From a candidate division KSB1 bacterium (GTDB taxonomy: Bacteria; Zhuqueibacterota; JdFR-76; DREG01), in NCBI GenBank assembly GCA_022566355.1, contig JADFJB010000061.1, positions 1 to 25,866 on the forward strand: DNA of 25,866 nt. The letters run 5' to 3'. A model generated the notes under the pieces. It was not told the DNA's origin. It ran no database searches and worked only from the letters and a program-made list of their open reading frames with translations. Both the position numbers and the translations under genes were made by a program. Below, piece by piece: positions 1 through 9,000 of this stretch (position 1 is the first letter of the stretch; each line of letters opens with the position of its first letter).

Positions 1-74
1 AAGCGATTATCGGAAAAATATTGTATATTTATGGGTCAGCCGAAAAAAAGAAAATTGGCGCTGAATTCAACTAA
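1..74 (+). CDS. C-terminal end of an unidentified upstream gene (partial)
   Basis: The third reading frame is open from the window edge to a TAA at 72-74 and reads like a protein tail (residues IGKILYIYGS, then a Lys-rich stretch). It stops four bases before the next start codon, which fits a compact operon. Frame 1 is also open, to a TGA at 79-81 that overlaps the next ATG, so the frame is not certain. Too little is visible to name the family. Confidence 0.3.
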   Translation, partial: AIIGKILYIYGSAEKKKIGAEFN

Positions 75-77
75 TCG

Positions 78-353
78 ATGAAAAAACCTAAAATAGATAA
101 AGATTCCACCAACTTGATTGAACACTTTTCGCACAAAATCAGGAATCCCATACATTCAATGGGGATCAATTTGGAGGTTATCAAAATCGAATTAAATCGG
201 TCGAATGAGCCAAATTTGACAAAATTAAAAAAACATATAAGTATTGTTTGTTCAGAAATGGATACAATAAAAAAGATGATTGCGGAATTTGCGGAAGCTA
301 GCCCCAACGCTGCTAAAAGTAAACAAACCAAAACCAAACGACAATCAAATTGA
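78..353 (+). CDS. Stand-alone HisKA/DHp-domain protein (kinase fragment or phosphotransfer protein)
   Basis: The 91-residue product resembles the dimerization and phosphoacceptor (DHp/HisKA) helix pair of a sensor histidine kinase. The H-box is around residues 16-28 (EHFSHKIRNPIHSMG) and a second amphipathic helix spans about residues 49-75. The canonical kinase H-box is H-E-x-x-x-P; here it reads H-K-I-R-N-P, with His19 as the likely phosphoacceptor. There is no ATP-binding HATPase_c domain and no room for one, because the response regulator starts one base after this stop. The protein would therefore need a kinase in trans, or act as a phosphotransfer or dimerizing partner. Its position directly before an NtrC-type regulator supports a signalling role. 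A decayed kinase remnant is the main alternative. No clear Shine-Dalgarno is visible. Confidence 0.6.
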   Translation: MKKPKIDKDSTNLIEHFSHKIRNPIHSMGINLEVIKIELNRSNEPNLTKLKKHISIVCSEMDTIKKMIAEFAEASPNAAKSKQTKTKRQSN

Positions 354-354
354 A

Positions 355-1722
355 ATGAATATGAATTCGTCTTCTTCAAAAGATAAAATATTAATTGCTG
401 ACGATGAAGAAAATATCGTCGAGGGCTTGGGCACCCTTTTGCAAGACCAGGGATATGAGGTCGTTAAAGCATTGGATGGTTTAGCAGCACAGGATAAATT
501 GAAGGAGAATGAGATTGGCGTCGCATTGGTTGATCTTGTGATGCCAAAACTGGATGGATTCGAATTGTTTGCCCGTATGAAAAAAAACGGCAGCATCACA
601 CAATTTATTTTTATTACAGGACAAGGTTCTGTCTCCACAGCCGTTGAAGCAATGAAAGCCGGCGCATATGATTATTTAACCAAACCGGTTGAAACCATTC
701 GCCTGTTATCTTTAATTCCCAAAGCCATGGATCATTACAATTTGCTTTTATCGCATTGGCAATTGGAGAATGAGTTAAAAAATATTGTCCGTTTTGATGA
801 ACTTATCGGACAAAGTAAACGGATGCAGGAAATCTATCAAATGATAACTGCAGTGGCAGACTCCACAGCAAATGTTCTTATAACAGGGGAAAGCGGTACC
901 GGTAAAGAATTGGTGGCTAAAGCCATCCATCGGAAAAGCGGTCGTTCCGGTTCGTTCATTGCAATTAACTGTGCAGCATTCCCTAAAGATATTCTGGAGA
1001 ATGAGCTTTTTGGTCATGAGAAAGGGGCATTCACTGGAGCGTTGCAAGAGAAACAAGGCTGTTTTGAACTTGCTCATGGGGGTACCCTGTTTTTGGATGA
1101 GATCGGTGATATGCCGGTGGATGTTCAGGCAAAGTTCCTTCGAGCATTGGAAGAAAAAAAATTCCGAAGATTGGGTGGTAAGAAAGAAATTAAGGTTGAC
1201 ATTCGGATTCTTGCCGCAACAAATCAAGAACCGCGTAAAACTTTGCGTGAAGACCTCTATTATAGATTGAGTGTTGTTGAAATGGAACTTCCACCTTTGC
1301 GGGAAAGACTCGAAGATATGCAGGTATTGATAAAAGAATTTTTACAATATTTCAATCAACGGAATAGCAAGAAAATTCAAAGCTTCTCTGTTCATTGTAT
1401 GAACTTAATGATGAATTATTCCTGGCCGGGGAATGTCCGTGAATTGAGAAATGTAATTGAAAGATCGGTGCTTCTAAGTCCGGGGAAAATTATAGAAACG
1501 GATGTACTGCCTAACAGGCTGCTCGAAAATGCGATGAACCCAACAATGGTATCTATTGCCCTGGACTCCAGTCTTGCCGATATTGAAAAAACCATGATTG
1601 TTAAGAACCTGGAAAGAGTCAATTATAATAAGACTAAAGCTGCAATGATTCTTGGAGTAAGTCTAAAAACCTTATATAACAAAATGGGGAAATACGGGAT
1701 TAAAGTCCAACCAACTAAATAA
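355..1722 (+). CDS. NtrC-type sigma-54-dependent response regulator
   Basis: This is a two-component regulator of about 455 residues with the full three-domain layout. The receiver domain (about 10-125) has the acidic pair Asp16/Asp17, the phosphoacceptor Asp60 in VALVDLVMPK, Thr88 and Lys110. The AAA+ sigma-54 activation domain (about 147-380) has Walker A GESGTGKE at 178-185, the sigma-54 contact loop GAFTGA at 224-229 and Walker B TLFLDEIG at 244-251. A Fis-type helix-turn-helix closes the protein (NKTKAAMILGVSLKTLYNKM). The family opens promoters held by RNA polymerase-sigma54 after phosphorylation. I chose ATG 355 (361 is equally possible) because the receiver fold begins just after it and the upstream stop is at 351-353; the longer frame from 280 would overlap the DHp gene. 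Candidate targets are the -24/-12 sites at 2174 and 5231. Confidence 0.93.
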   Translation: MNMNSSSSKDKILIADDEENIVEGLGTLLQDQGYEVVKALDGLAAQDKLKENEIGVALVDLVMPKLDGFELFARMKKNGSITQFIFITGQGSVSTAVEAMKAGAYDYLTKPVETIRLLSLIPKAMDHYNLLLSHWQLENELKNIVRFDELIGQSKRMQEIYQMITAVADSTANVLITGESGTGKELVAKAIHRKSGRSGSFIAINCAAFPKDILENELFGHEKGAFTGALQEKQGCFELAHGGTLFLDEIGDMPVDVQAKFLRALEEKKFRRLGGKKEIKVDIRILAATNQEPRKTLREDLYYRLSVVEMELPPLRERLEDMQVLIKEFLQYFNQRNSKKIQSFSVHCMNLMMNYSWPGNVRELRNVIERSVLLSPGKIIETDVLPNRLLENAMNPTMVSIALDSSLADIEKTMIVKNLERVNYNKTKAAMILGVSLKTLYNKMGKYGIKVQPTK

Positions 1723-1757
1723 GGTTTAGCCGAAAACTCTTTTATCATAGTGTACAC

Positions 1758-1887
1758 TGTCATTTCGAACGGATGTGAGAAATCTTATAAATTCCGTAAT
1801 TCCTATATCTTATCATAGTTTTTGAAAAAAGATTTCTCCTCGCGGAGTTTATCCTGAGCGGAGCCGAAGGGCTTCGTCGAAATGACA
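1758..1887. repeat. ~130-bp dispersed palindromic repeat, copy 1
   Basis: The ends are a perfect 11-bp inverted repeat: TGTCATTTCGA at 1758-1768 and TCGAAATGACA at 1877-1887. A second perfect pair lies inside: GAGAAATCTT at 1777-1786 and AAGATTTCTC at 1829-1838. The right arm contains a CGGAG...GAGCGGAGCCGAAGGG segment. The organisation and length match the copy at 25713-25841. Elements beginning TGTCATTCTGA or TGTCATTTCGA and running into an AAGATTTCTC-like core are recurrent in FCB-group genomes; this recognition is from memory. It may be a non-autonomous mobile element or a REP-like sequence. Confidence 0.75.
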
Positions 1888-1922
1888 TATGTGAATTTTC
1901 GGTCAACACTAATATAACAAAC

Positions 1923-1939
1923 TATGTAATTATTACATA
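1923..1939. promoter_or_regulatory. 17-bp perfect palindrome, possible activator-binding site
   Basis: TATGTAAT-T-ATTACATA is a perfect 8+1+8 dyad about 250 bases upstream of the -24 element of the LysM gene. That is a usual distance for an enhancer site of a sigma-54 activator. The binding protein is unknown, so the role is inferred. Confidence 0.35.
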
Positions 1940-2173
1940 CGTTTTGTGTTGCCAGGGGAATATCTACAAACCCTTATTAAATTGAGACTTAAGCTGCTTA
2001 ATTGTTGAGTGGATTATTCAGTTGGATTAAATTAACTGTGTAAAAATTACAATATTCGTTGATTCTTTATTTTTTGAATTTATTGAGATTTTAAACAATG
2101 CTAAAGTCTAACCTATTGTAAATTAAAGGTTAAAGTCCTTTAATTTTATTAGAAGTTTTTTGGCTAATCCTGG

Positions 2174-2188
2174 TGGCACGACTATTGA
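2174..2188 (+). promoter_or_regulatory. Sigma-54 (-24/-12) promoter of the LysM gene
   Basis: TGGCACG-N4-TTGA matches the sigma-54 consensus TGGCACG-N4-TTGC at every listed position except the last, where the -12 GC is GA. Spacing is exact. The expected start of transcription is near 2200, giving a leader of about 46 bases. An NtrC-type activator gene lies just upstream. Confidence 0.6.
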
Positions 2189-2245
2189 GAATACTCTTGA
2201 TCAAAACCGGTTAATTTTTTAATCACTTAAATTGGAGGTAGTACA

Positions 2246-2932
2246 ATGAAAAAAGTCATGTTGGTGGTTTCCGTCGTTTCACTTGTGATTTTCGGTTTGA
2301 CTCAAGATAGCATTTTATGGAGTTTCCGTTTATTTCTTGATGAACCGATTGTCCATAATGTGGAAAAGGGTGAGTATTTGAGTCAGCTTTCGATAAAGTA
2401 TTATGGCACCCCGGATTATTGGAAAGAATTGGCATTGATCAATCGTGCCCCAAATCCCAACCTTGTGCATCCTAATGAAAATATTATCATTCCGGATCTT
2501 GAGTCAATTAAACAATTGCACAAAGCTAAAACCATCACAAAAGTAAACAAACTTGTACGAAATTTAGAAAATGTGATGATCCATCCTAAGAAAGTCGAAA
2601 AGGTGAAAAAAGCTACCCCGGGTCCCCAGGAGAAAGCACAACCTGTAATTCAAAAACAAACTCAAAAAGAAGAGAGTAAACTAATGCTCTCGACGTCTAA
2701 TATCGAGCCGGAATCTTCCTCAATTATGCCAATTGTGCTTTTGATTATTCTTGGATTTCTCATTGTGGGCGGTATTGTGTATTGGATTTTCAAAAGAGGA
2801 AAAGAAAGGTTCGGAGAAACTGATTTTCAAACTCAATCTGAGGAAGAATTCGAACCAATAGAGCAGATGGAAGAAGAAAGGCCATTTGAAAATAAAAGTA
2901 AAAAAATATTAGAAGACGCTTTGGCAAACTGA
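2246..2932 (+). CDS. LysM-domain single-span membrane protein
   Basis: The 228-residue protein begins with a hydrophobic signal or anchor segment (about 1-20). A LysM peptidoglycan-binding module follows (about 36-84; VHNVEKGEYLSQLSIKYYG ... NPNLVHPNENIIIPDL). Next are a Lys/Gln-rich linker, a strong transmembrane helix (about 160-182) ending in the positive stretch KRGKERF, and an acidic tail (190-228). The implied topology is a periplasmic LysM and a cytoplasmic acidic tail, like FimV/TspA-type wall-binding proteins. The start is supported by a good ribosome site (GGAGG, 2234-2238). It is preceded by a -24/-12 promoter and followed by a terminator, so it is probably a monocistronic unit. 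The function is inferred only to the level of an envelope protein that binds peptidoglycan. Confidence 0.8.
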   Translation: MKKVMLVVSVVSLVIFGLTQDSILWSFRLFLDEPIVHNVEKGEYLSQLSIKYYGTPDYWKELALINRAPNPNLVHPNENIIIPDLESIKQLHKAKTITKVNKLVRNLENVMIHPKKVEKVKKATPGPQEKAQPVIQKQTQKEESKLMLSTSNIEPESSSIMPIVLLIILGFLIVGGIVYWIFKRGKERFGETDFQTQSEEEFEPIEQMEEERPFENKSKKILEDALAN

Positions 2933-2961
2933 TCCAAAATAAAATTATTCTTTTGAACCTT

Positions 2962-3006
2962 CGGTTGTCAGGAATTATGCTGTGTTTCTGACAACCGGTC
3001 TTTTTA
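2962..3006 (+). terminator. Rho-independent terminator after the LysM gene
   Basis: A perfect 10-bp stem (CGGTTGTCAG at 2962-2971 and CTGACAACCG at 2988-2997) with a 16-base loop is followed by a T run at 3001-3005. Confidence 0.8.
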
Positions 3007-3052
3007 AGGATTTTAATGGATGAATTGAAACAAAGTTGTAGCAAAGGGATTT

Positions 3053-3655
3053 ATGAGTTTACAAATTATTTATTCAATTTATACTGTCCTGTTTTCGTTA
3101 GAATCAGTGCTTGTTTTATGGCAGCCAAATTCAGAGCCCGATCTAGCGGGATATCGAATTTATTATGGGTTACGTTCTGGAGATTATCTACACGTTATTG
3201 ATGTGGAAAATAATACTTCGTGGTTGATTAATGACTTAACCTCCGGAAACACCTATTTTTTTGCAGTAACAGCTTATGATAAATCAGGTAATGAAAGTGA
3301 TTTTTCCGAAGAGGTGAGTATTCATTTAAACGACGAAAATAATGATATTGAGGAAGGCGAATCGACTTTACAGCTTGTTTATAATTTTCCCAATCCAATG
3401 ACATTGAATATTCAAAACACTTGGATTCGATATTACCTGGTTCAAGATGAATGGGTATCCATTCAAATTTATGATATGAATCATAACTTAATTCAAACAA
3501 TTCTTGATGAGACGATGAGACAGGCTGGAGAACATACTGATGATTTTTGGGATGGCAAAAATGCAAAGGGCAATTATGTCGCGAGTGGTGTTTACATTTG
3601 TAAAATAACTGTGGGTAGAATCCATAATGTTATTCGAATTGTCACGATTCGCTGA
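3053..3655 (+). CDS. Secreted FN3 protein with C-terminal T9SS-type sorting domain
   Basis: The 200-residue protein has a short N-terminal hydrophobic segment (about 1-22) and one fibronectin type III-like domain (about 19-92; LWQPNSEPDLAGYRIYYG, then NTYFFAVTAYDKSGNESDFS). It ends in a FlgD-Ig-like fold typical of type IX secretion sorting domains (about 103-200; VYNFPNP ... VSIQIYDMNHNLIQT ... FWDGKNAKGNYVASGVYICKI). The sorting domain is atypical: the usual second NP of NPFNP is absent and the end is TIR rather than a KMxLxK-like tail. A purine-rich site (AAAGGG) precedes this ATG at about seven bases. The next gene, the PorV-like barrel, is on the same strand about 100 bases later. In T9SS, PorV-like barrels shuttle such substrates, so the two may work together. 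Confidence 0.75.
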   Translation: MSLQIIYSIYTVLFSLESVLVLWQPNSEPDLAGYRIYYGLRSGDYLHVIDVENNTSWLINDLTSGNTYFFAVTAYDKSGNESDFSEEVSIHLNDENNDIEEGESTLQLVYNFPNPMTLNIQNTWIRYYLVQDEWVSIQIYDMNHNLIQTILDETMRQAGEHTDDFWDGKNAKGNYVASGVYICKITVGRIHNVIRIVTIR

Positions 3656-3761
3656 ACAAAATAATGAAGTGAAATAGAAGAAATGCCAGGGTCAAGTCTA
3701 ATGAAACAGTACTCTGTTATGTCAGTGTGCTCTTCGGTTTATAAATTTAGCAGACTAAATT

Positions 3762-4913
3762 ATGAAAAGTAAATTTATATTAATTCATCATCTGTTCTCT
3801 TTGTTCCTGTTTGTTAATTTTACTTTTGCCGATGACAATTTCGGCTCTCCAGGCGCTTTCCTGAGATTTGGCGTTGGCACTCGTGCGTTAGCTTTGGGGA
3901 ACGCATTCACTGCCATTGCAGATGATGCTACTGCTGTATATTGGAATCCTGCCGGCCTCATTCAAATGAGGAATATTCAACTAAATGTACAATACAGCCA
4001 TTTGCCATTCGATCGTACATTTCACTTTATTGGTTCGGTCTTGCCATTGAGAAGGGTAGGTTCGTTTGGTTTCAGCTGGATTGGTTATAAGGTCAACAAC
4101 CTGGAAGCCAGGCAAACGAATACACTGGAACCCGATTATTTTTTCAGCAATTCGGAAAATGCTTTCATGATTTCTTTTGGCCGACAAATAAATTCCCGCC
4201 TTTCAATGGGCGGAAATTTTAAATGGATTTATCATTCTCTAGACAATAGAACAGCATCAGGTTATGGATTTGATGCTGCCATTCTTGTTACTCTTATTCA
4301 AAATTTTAAAATGGGTATTATGATTCAGGACATCAATACACAGAAAAAATGGGATAATGGTTTCACGGATCTGTTTCAGCAAACTATCAGGATTGGTGCA
4401 TCTTACCACTTGGCACCGTACTTGTTATTCAGCGGTGAAATCGAAAACAGGTGGAATGAAAAACCGGTTCGTCATTTCGGCGTGGAAATCAAATCCTTTA
4501 ACAATTTGTCTGTTCAAATTGGTATGAATAAGAATCGATTCACATCCGGTGCATCTTTGAACATCCCACTGTCGAATATAGATTTGAAATTGGGCTATGG
4601 ATTGACAAATAGTGAAATTGGTGATTCCTACATCCATGGTTTTTCACTGAATTTATCCTTTCACAAAGCATCCTCAAAGAGTTTTTCCGGAATGACAACC
4701 ATTGAATCTAAAAATTCAGTTAAGAGATTTGAGATTTTGGCAAATTTATTATATGTGAGAGACGGACCCGGGATGCAACATCCAGTTATTGATTCTGTAC
4801 GAAAGGGAGAGCAGTTTGAGAGCCGCACACAACTTCGCGGATGGTTAAAAATTCGTTTGCGATCTAGTAAGACAGGTTGGATCAGCGGTAAATATACCAG
4901 GGTCATTCGCTAA
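3762..4913 (+). CDS. PorV/PorQ-family outer-membrane barrel fused to an SH3b domain
   Basis: The 383-residue protein has a signal peptide (about 1-23, ending NFTFA). A PorV/PorQ-like barrel follows (about 25-305), beginning with the family hallmark near residue 35: VGTRALALGNAFTAIADDAT, then AVYWNPAGL. Many alternating hydrophobic/aromatic strands follow. After a short linker, a bacterial SH3 (SH3b) domain occupies about 318-383 (LLYVRDGPGMQHPVIDSV ... GWLKIRL ... GWISGKY). PorV proteins bind T9SS substrates and pass them to the sortase; PorQ-type proteins are related barrels. The SH3b tail would face the periplasm and could bind peptidoglycan or a partner. The PorV assignment is at family level only. 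Confidence 0.85.
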   Translation: MKSKFILIHHLFSLFLFVNFTFADDNFGSPGAFLRFGVGTRALALGNAFTAIADDATAVYWNPAGLIQMRNIQLNVQYSHLPFDRTFHFIGSVLPLRRVGSFGFSWIGYKVNNLEARQTNTLEPDYFFSNSENAFMISFGRQINSRLSMGGNFKWIYHSLDNRTASGYGFDAAILVTLIQNFKMGIMIQDINTQKKWDNGFTDLFQQTIRIGASYHLAPYLLFSGEIENRWNEKPVRHFGVEIKSFNNLSVQIGMNKNRFTSGASLNIPLSNIDLKLGYGLTNSEIGDSYIHGFSLNLSFHKASSKSFSGMTTIESKNSVKRFEILANLLYVRDGPGMQHPVIDSVRKGEQFESRTQLRGWLKIRLRSSKTGWISGKYTRVIR

Positions 4914-5329
4914 AGAATTTTCACAATTCTTGTTTCATGTTTTTACAAATGGATCAGAGATGAGCACTATTGTTAATTTCAGAATTATTTTATTGAGTCA
5001 ATTTTTACGGTTTAGCATTGAAAAGATTTATTATCAAAAAAAATCATTAAGGCAGTATTTTTTTGTGTGTCACAATAATCACCTATTTGTAACATGTTAT
5101 AATTAAAGAGGATACCGTTACAATAAAACCAAATCATTTTTTCTCCATTAGACGCATTATGGTCTTGGGAGGATCAATAGCTATAATCCTACCCCAGATA
5201 ATTTAATCATATCCAATTTTAAAATTAGAGTGGCATTAATTTTGCGAAAGCAACTGAGACAGCTATTTTGTTCAATAGTGGTCTTATGATTGAAACGCGA
5301 AATAATGAATTAGGGAAAAGAAATTTAAA
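4914..5329. other. Intergenic region before the CsgG-like gene
   Basis: No ORF is supported in these 416 bases. The region is AT-rich and contains a small dyad TTGTG-TGT-CACAA (5072-5084 region), a 10-bp palindrome TAACATGTTA (5090-5099) and the near-perfect sigma-54 promoter at 5231-5245. No convincing terminator was found after the PorV-like gene. Confidence 0.5.
5231..5245 (+). promoter_or_regulatory. Sigma-54 (-24/-12) promoter of the CsgG-like gene
   Basis: TGGCATTAATTTTGC has both invariant elements, TGGCA and TTGC, with the exact GG-N10-GC spacing. Predicted transcription start is near 5257, leaving about a 73-base leader. This is the best sigma-54 match in the window. The palindrome at 5090-5099, about 140 bases upstream, could be an activator site. 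Confidence 0.65.
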
Positions 5330-6034
5330 ATGAAACAAACCATTTGTCTTATCCTTCTTATCAGCTTCCTTTCAGGTCTGTTTTTGCCAGATATTGTCCT
5401 TGCGAAAGGGTTAAAATCAGGAGGAAATAAAATTGCAGTGTTGCCAATTGAAGGCCAAGGGACATTAAAACGAACAGAAATGAGAAGGATTACTTACGTT
5501 TTAACTAACGAATTTCAAGGGATGCAAGGGTACGATCCAATAGAAATGGTTCTGGTAGAAAATATTTTAAGAGAAAACAACATCGATTTGTATTCCTGTG
5601 CCACACTTTATTGCCAGACTGAAGCTGCAAATGCTTTGGGTGTGGGCTACATTGTAAACGGAACCATTGAGAGAAGGGGAACAAATTATATATTAGATTT
5701 TCGGTTAGTCGATGTATCGGATGGAAATGTTACCAATACTGTAAATACTGTCGTCAGGGGAAATTTTCGAGATTTGCAGGATTATATGGTAATTGTGGCT
5801 GCGAGATTGGTTGGGACGAGCGCAAGTGAAAGATCAAAAAGTTTTGTGCTAACCGACAATCTAATTCAAATTGATCAGAGTCATACTACTTGGATAATCA
5901 TGGGACTTGCCCTAGCTTCCGGGGCAGGTCTCGGAATGTATTTGCTCAATAAAAATGGTGAAGCTAAATCCAGTCCGGGAGGACCGAAAGTTGAAGTAGC
6001 GTTACCGCTTCCCGGCCCTCCGTCCTTTCCATGA
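5330..6034 (+). CDS. CsgG-like periplasmic protein with a C-terminal membrane helix
   Basis: The 234-residue protein has a signal peptide (1-25, ending IVLA). A domain resembling the CsgG/FlgO/DUF2380-like fold spans about 33-150 (KIAVLPIEGQGTLKR, then RRITYVLTNEF, LGVGYIVNGTIERRG and RLVDVSDGNV). These residues fit the family pattern in which a conserved 'IAVLPF' strand is followed by helix, strand and 'G.i...g..y.l..rlvdv..G'. Unlike CsgG lipoproteins there is no lipobox. A clear transmembrane helix lies at about 187-206, followed by a Gly/Pro-rich end. Two cysteines (90 and 95) might pair. The gene has its own sigma-54 site and lies 35 bases before the 1036-aa T9SS-tailed protein, so the two probably form one unit. 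The function is not established; a role in secretion or envelope assembly is inferred. Confidence 0.65.
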   Translation: MKQTICLILLISFLSGLFLPDIVLAKGLKSGGNKIAVLPIEGQGTLKRTEMRRITYVLTNEFQGMQGYDPIEMVLVENILRENNIDLYSCATLYCQTEAANALGVGYIVNGTIERRGTNYILDFRLVDVSDGNVTNTVNTVVRGNFRDLQDYMVIVAARLVGTSASERSKSFVLTDNLIQIDQSHTTWIIMGLALASGAGLGMYLLNKNGEAKSSPGGPKVEVALPLPGPPSFP

Positions 6035-6069
6035 TAAAATAGAAAGGAGGATAAAGAAGCATAATAATT

Positions 6070-9000
6070 ATGAAAATAAGAATGAAAAAATTAATGCGGT
6101 TAATATTTATTTTGTCAGTAACTCTAGCGACAAATACAGTATTTGCTCAACCTCAGATTAATCCCAGGGCATTAAATTTTGGGAATGTTCAAGTGGGAGA
6201 ATCTAAAGATTTATCGATAACAATCAGTAATAATAATTCCTCAGATTTGATCTTTACCATTCGGTCTATCTCAGGGCCATTCATTGCTACGAATGACCCG
6301 GGAAGGTTGACACTTACAGCAAACCAGTCATTTGTTTTACAAATTCGTTTTAGCCCTACAAATCGATTTGATTTCAGTGGGAGTTTGATTATCGATGCAA
6401 TTGCTCCCAATCAAACGACAAATGAAATTCCATTATCAGGTTCAGGATTTGGGCCTAGAATGATTCTATCGCCAAACTTGGTTATCAATTTCGGTGATGT
6501 TGATGAAAATTCTTCAACAAAGAGAAAAGTGCTCGTGCTTAATTTACCAGCCCCAGATCCTGATCTGAATGCGGATCTTAAAGTTGACAATATTACAACT
6601 TCACTTTCAAGTGCTTACAGCGTTTCTCCAACTAATTTTACCTTAGCTTTGGGAGATACCAAGTCTGTCACCATCATTTTCCATCCACCTGACTATGGTT
6701 CGTACGATGGAAATCGAGTGACGTTTTTTACCAACGACAAATCACAAGCCGTATTTTCGATTAATCTAAATGGATTTGGATTAGACAAAACTCCTCCGTT
6801 ACCAATCACTCAACTGACTGCAACTTGGGGTAATTTTGATGGATATACAAATGCCGATAATTTATCGATTTGTTGGCAAAATCCGGTAGATTCAAGTGGA
6901 ATAGCTGAAGTTTGGTGGAAATTTTCCAGCAGTGCTTCTCCGCCTCAATCTGCTACTGACACAACTAAATTCGGTGGCCGCTATGCATTGCAACTGGATG
7001 AAGCGTGTGTCCAAATTCCTTTGAGAGGGAGGATAACAACAGGGTTCTGGAATTGCTATATTTGGCTGGTTGATGGTAGCGGAAATTCAGGTTACCTGAA
7101 TGCTATTCAAGAAAGTTTTGTTTTTGATATTACGCCGCCAAAAGCACCAACCGTTTTGAGTCGTTCGATTCCAGAGACCCAATGGTTTGGTGATCATGAT
7201 ACATTTACTTTAACCGTAGATATTCCAACGGATAGTGATCGAGGCACCTATGATGCCAGAGAAATTCGTTGGAAATTTAACTCAATTCCGGCAAATGACC
7301 ATGAGTATGATGAACTGATACTATTGCCTGGCAACGGTGCAACCCAATTTACTTTCTCAATAGGTTTTGATAACATTTTTCAATGCGGTGAAAATGAGTT
7401 ATATCTTTGGTTCGCAGATTCTACCGGAAATTCCAGCAAGGATTCTGTGACGGCGATTCAATATCGCTGGGATATATGCAATCCGGTGATTACGCGAAAG
7501 CTTACCAATGACCAAAATATTGCAAACGCTGGTGAAATTTTCCAAGATCGTTTTATTGTTACTGACCAATCCCAGGTTGATAGTGTTTTGATCCAATATC
7601 GCTTGGGCGGTGCAGAAACTTTAAAACCATCTCGCTATGCTCAAAGAGTAGGAGATACTGATGAGTTTATTGTTGATATTCCTGCGCAAGATGTGACCAG
7701 CAGGGGATTAGAAATTAGAATAAAAGCTATTGATATTGTTGGTAACGGAAATAATTGGCCGGATGATGGGGGGAATGAAAGTTGGTTTCCAATTCGAACC
7801 CGAATTTCCGGTGATGGAGAATTTCCCACAGATATTGATGGTAAAGCTGTTCCTCTTATATCAGGAGTTAACGAAACCAGCTATCAATTATTCTCAGTTC
7901 CGTTTTCATTAAACGATGGCACTATATCTGCTGTGGTGGCGGATGATCTTGGTAAATCCGATGATACGGTTTGGCGGTTATTTGACTATCGTCCCGAATA
8001 TCCTGAAAACTCTCGCTTGTTGGAAGGGACTCTTGTGCGAAACTTTAATCCGGGCCGGGCATTTTTTGTCATAACTAGTTCAGAAAACATTGTGATTGAT
8101 AGTGGACCAGGCTTAACCATAAACACAATCGAACCCTATAAATTTCAAATCTATGAGGGTTGGAACCTGGTTGCGACACCTTTTGCTTTCCCGATTCACA
8201 AAGATTCAATTTCCTTTGAGAATGAAACCAACGGCGCTAATATTGTCATAAACTCTTATGAAAAAGGATGGAAAATAACCGATGTTATGGAGCCGTGGAA
8301 GGGCTATGCAATCTATATTCCGGATCAGGGCGTCAATAACAATCCTGTTTATTTAGTGTTCAATCCAAAAGCAGCACCAGGCAGCCTGGGTAAATCGGGT
8401 GAAAATTTGATAAATTTAAGCGCTGGGGAATGGTTGGTTAGAATATCAGCGACTGCAGGTGAAATGACTGATGAAAATAATTGGGTAGGTGTACGAAAGA
8501 ACGCTAAAGTTGATTACGACCAACTGGATTTTGCCGAACCCCCTGTAATAGGCGATTTTGTCTCAGTGTCATTTCCGCATTCAGAGTGGGATCAACCGGC
8601 CCGGATGTTTAGTTCGGACATTAGACCGATTGATAAAACAGATCAAGTCTGGGATTTCCGGGTAGAATCCAATCAGTTAGATGAAATAGTAATACTCTCA
8701 TTTGATTGGATTGGTGATTTACCCGAAGAATGGGAAATTTATTTAATCGATGAAAGTCTCAAACTTACCCATAATCTTAAACAGAATCCTGTGTATTCAG
8801 TTAAAACCGGAAATGATTTTTTAAGCAAGAATTTACGATTAGCAGTTGGAAAGAAATCATTTGTGGAAAATATCGCTGGGGAAGCTGGACTGGTTCCGGG
8901 TCATTTTAAATTATTTCAGAATTTTCCAAATCCTTTTAATCCGGAAACCAATATTCGCTATAATTTAGCAGAAACAACCCAAATTAAATTAATGATTTAT

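Larger units (their letters stand above)
1723..2245. other. Intergenic region with palindromic repeat, 17-bp palindrome and sigma-54 site
   Basis: This 523-base gap has no convincing ORF. It holds the ~130-bp inverted-repeat element (1758-1887), a perfect 17-bp palindrome (1923-1939) and the -24/-12 promoter of the LysM gene (2174-2188). No strong terminator was recognised directly after the regulator gene; the palindromic element may serve that purpose. Confidence 0.6.

Noticed and set aside
280-354. Upstream extension of the NtrC-type regulator
   Set aside because: It overlaps the end of the DHp gene and precedes the receiver fold; starts at 355 or 361 fit better.
3016-3201. Alternative + frame starting before the FN3 gene
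   Set aside because: The overlapping frame starting at 3053 gives a signal peptide, FN3 domain and sorting domain; the other is unrecognisable.
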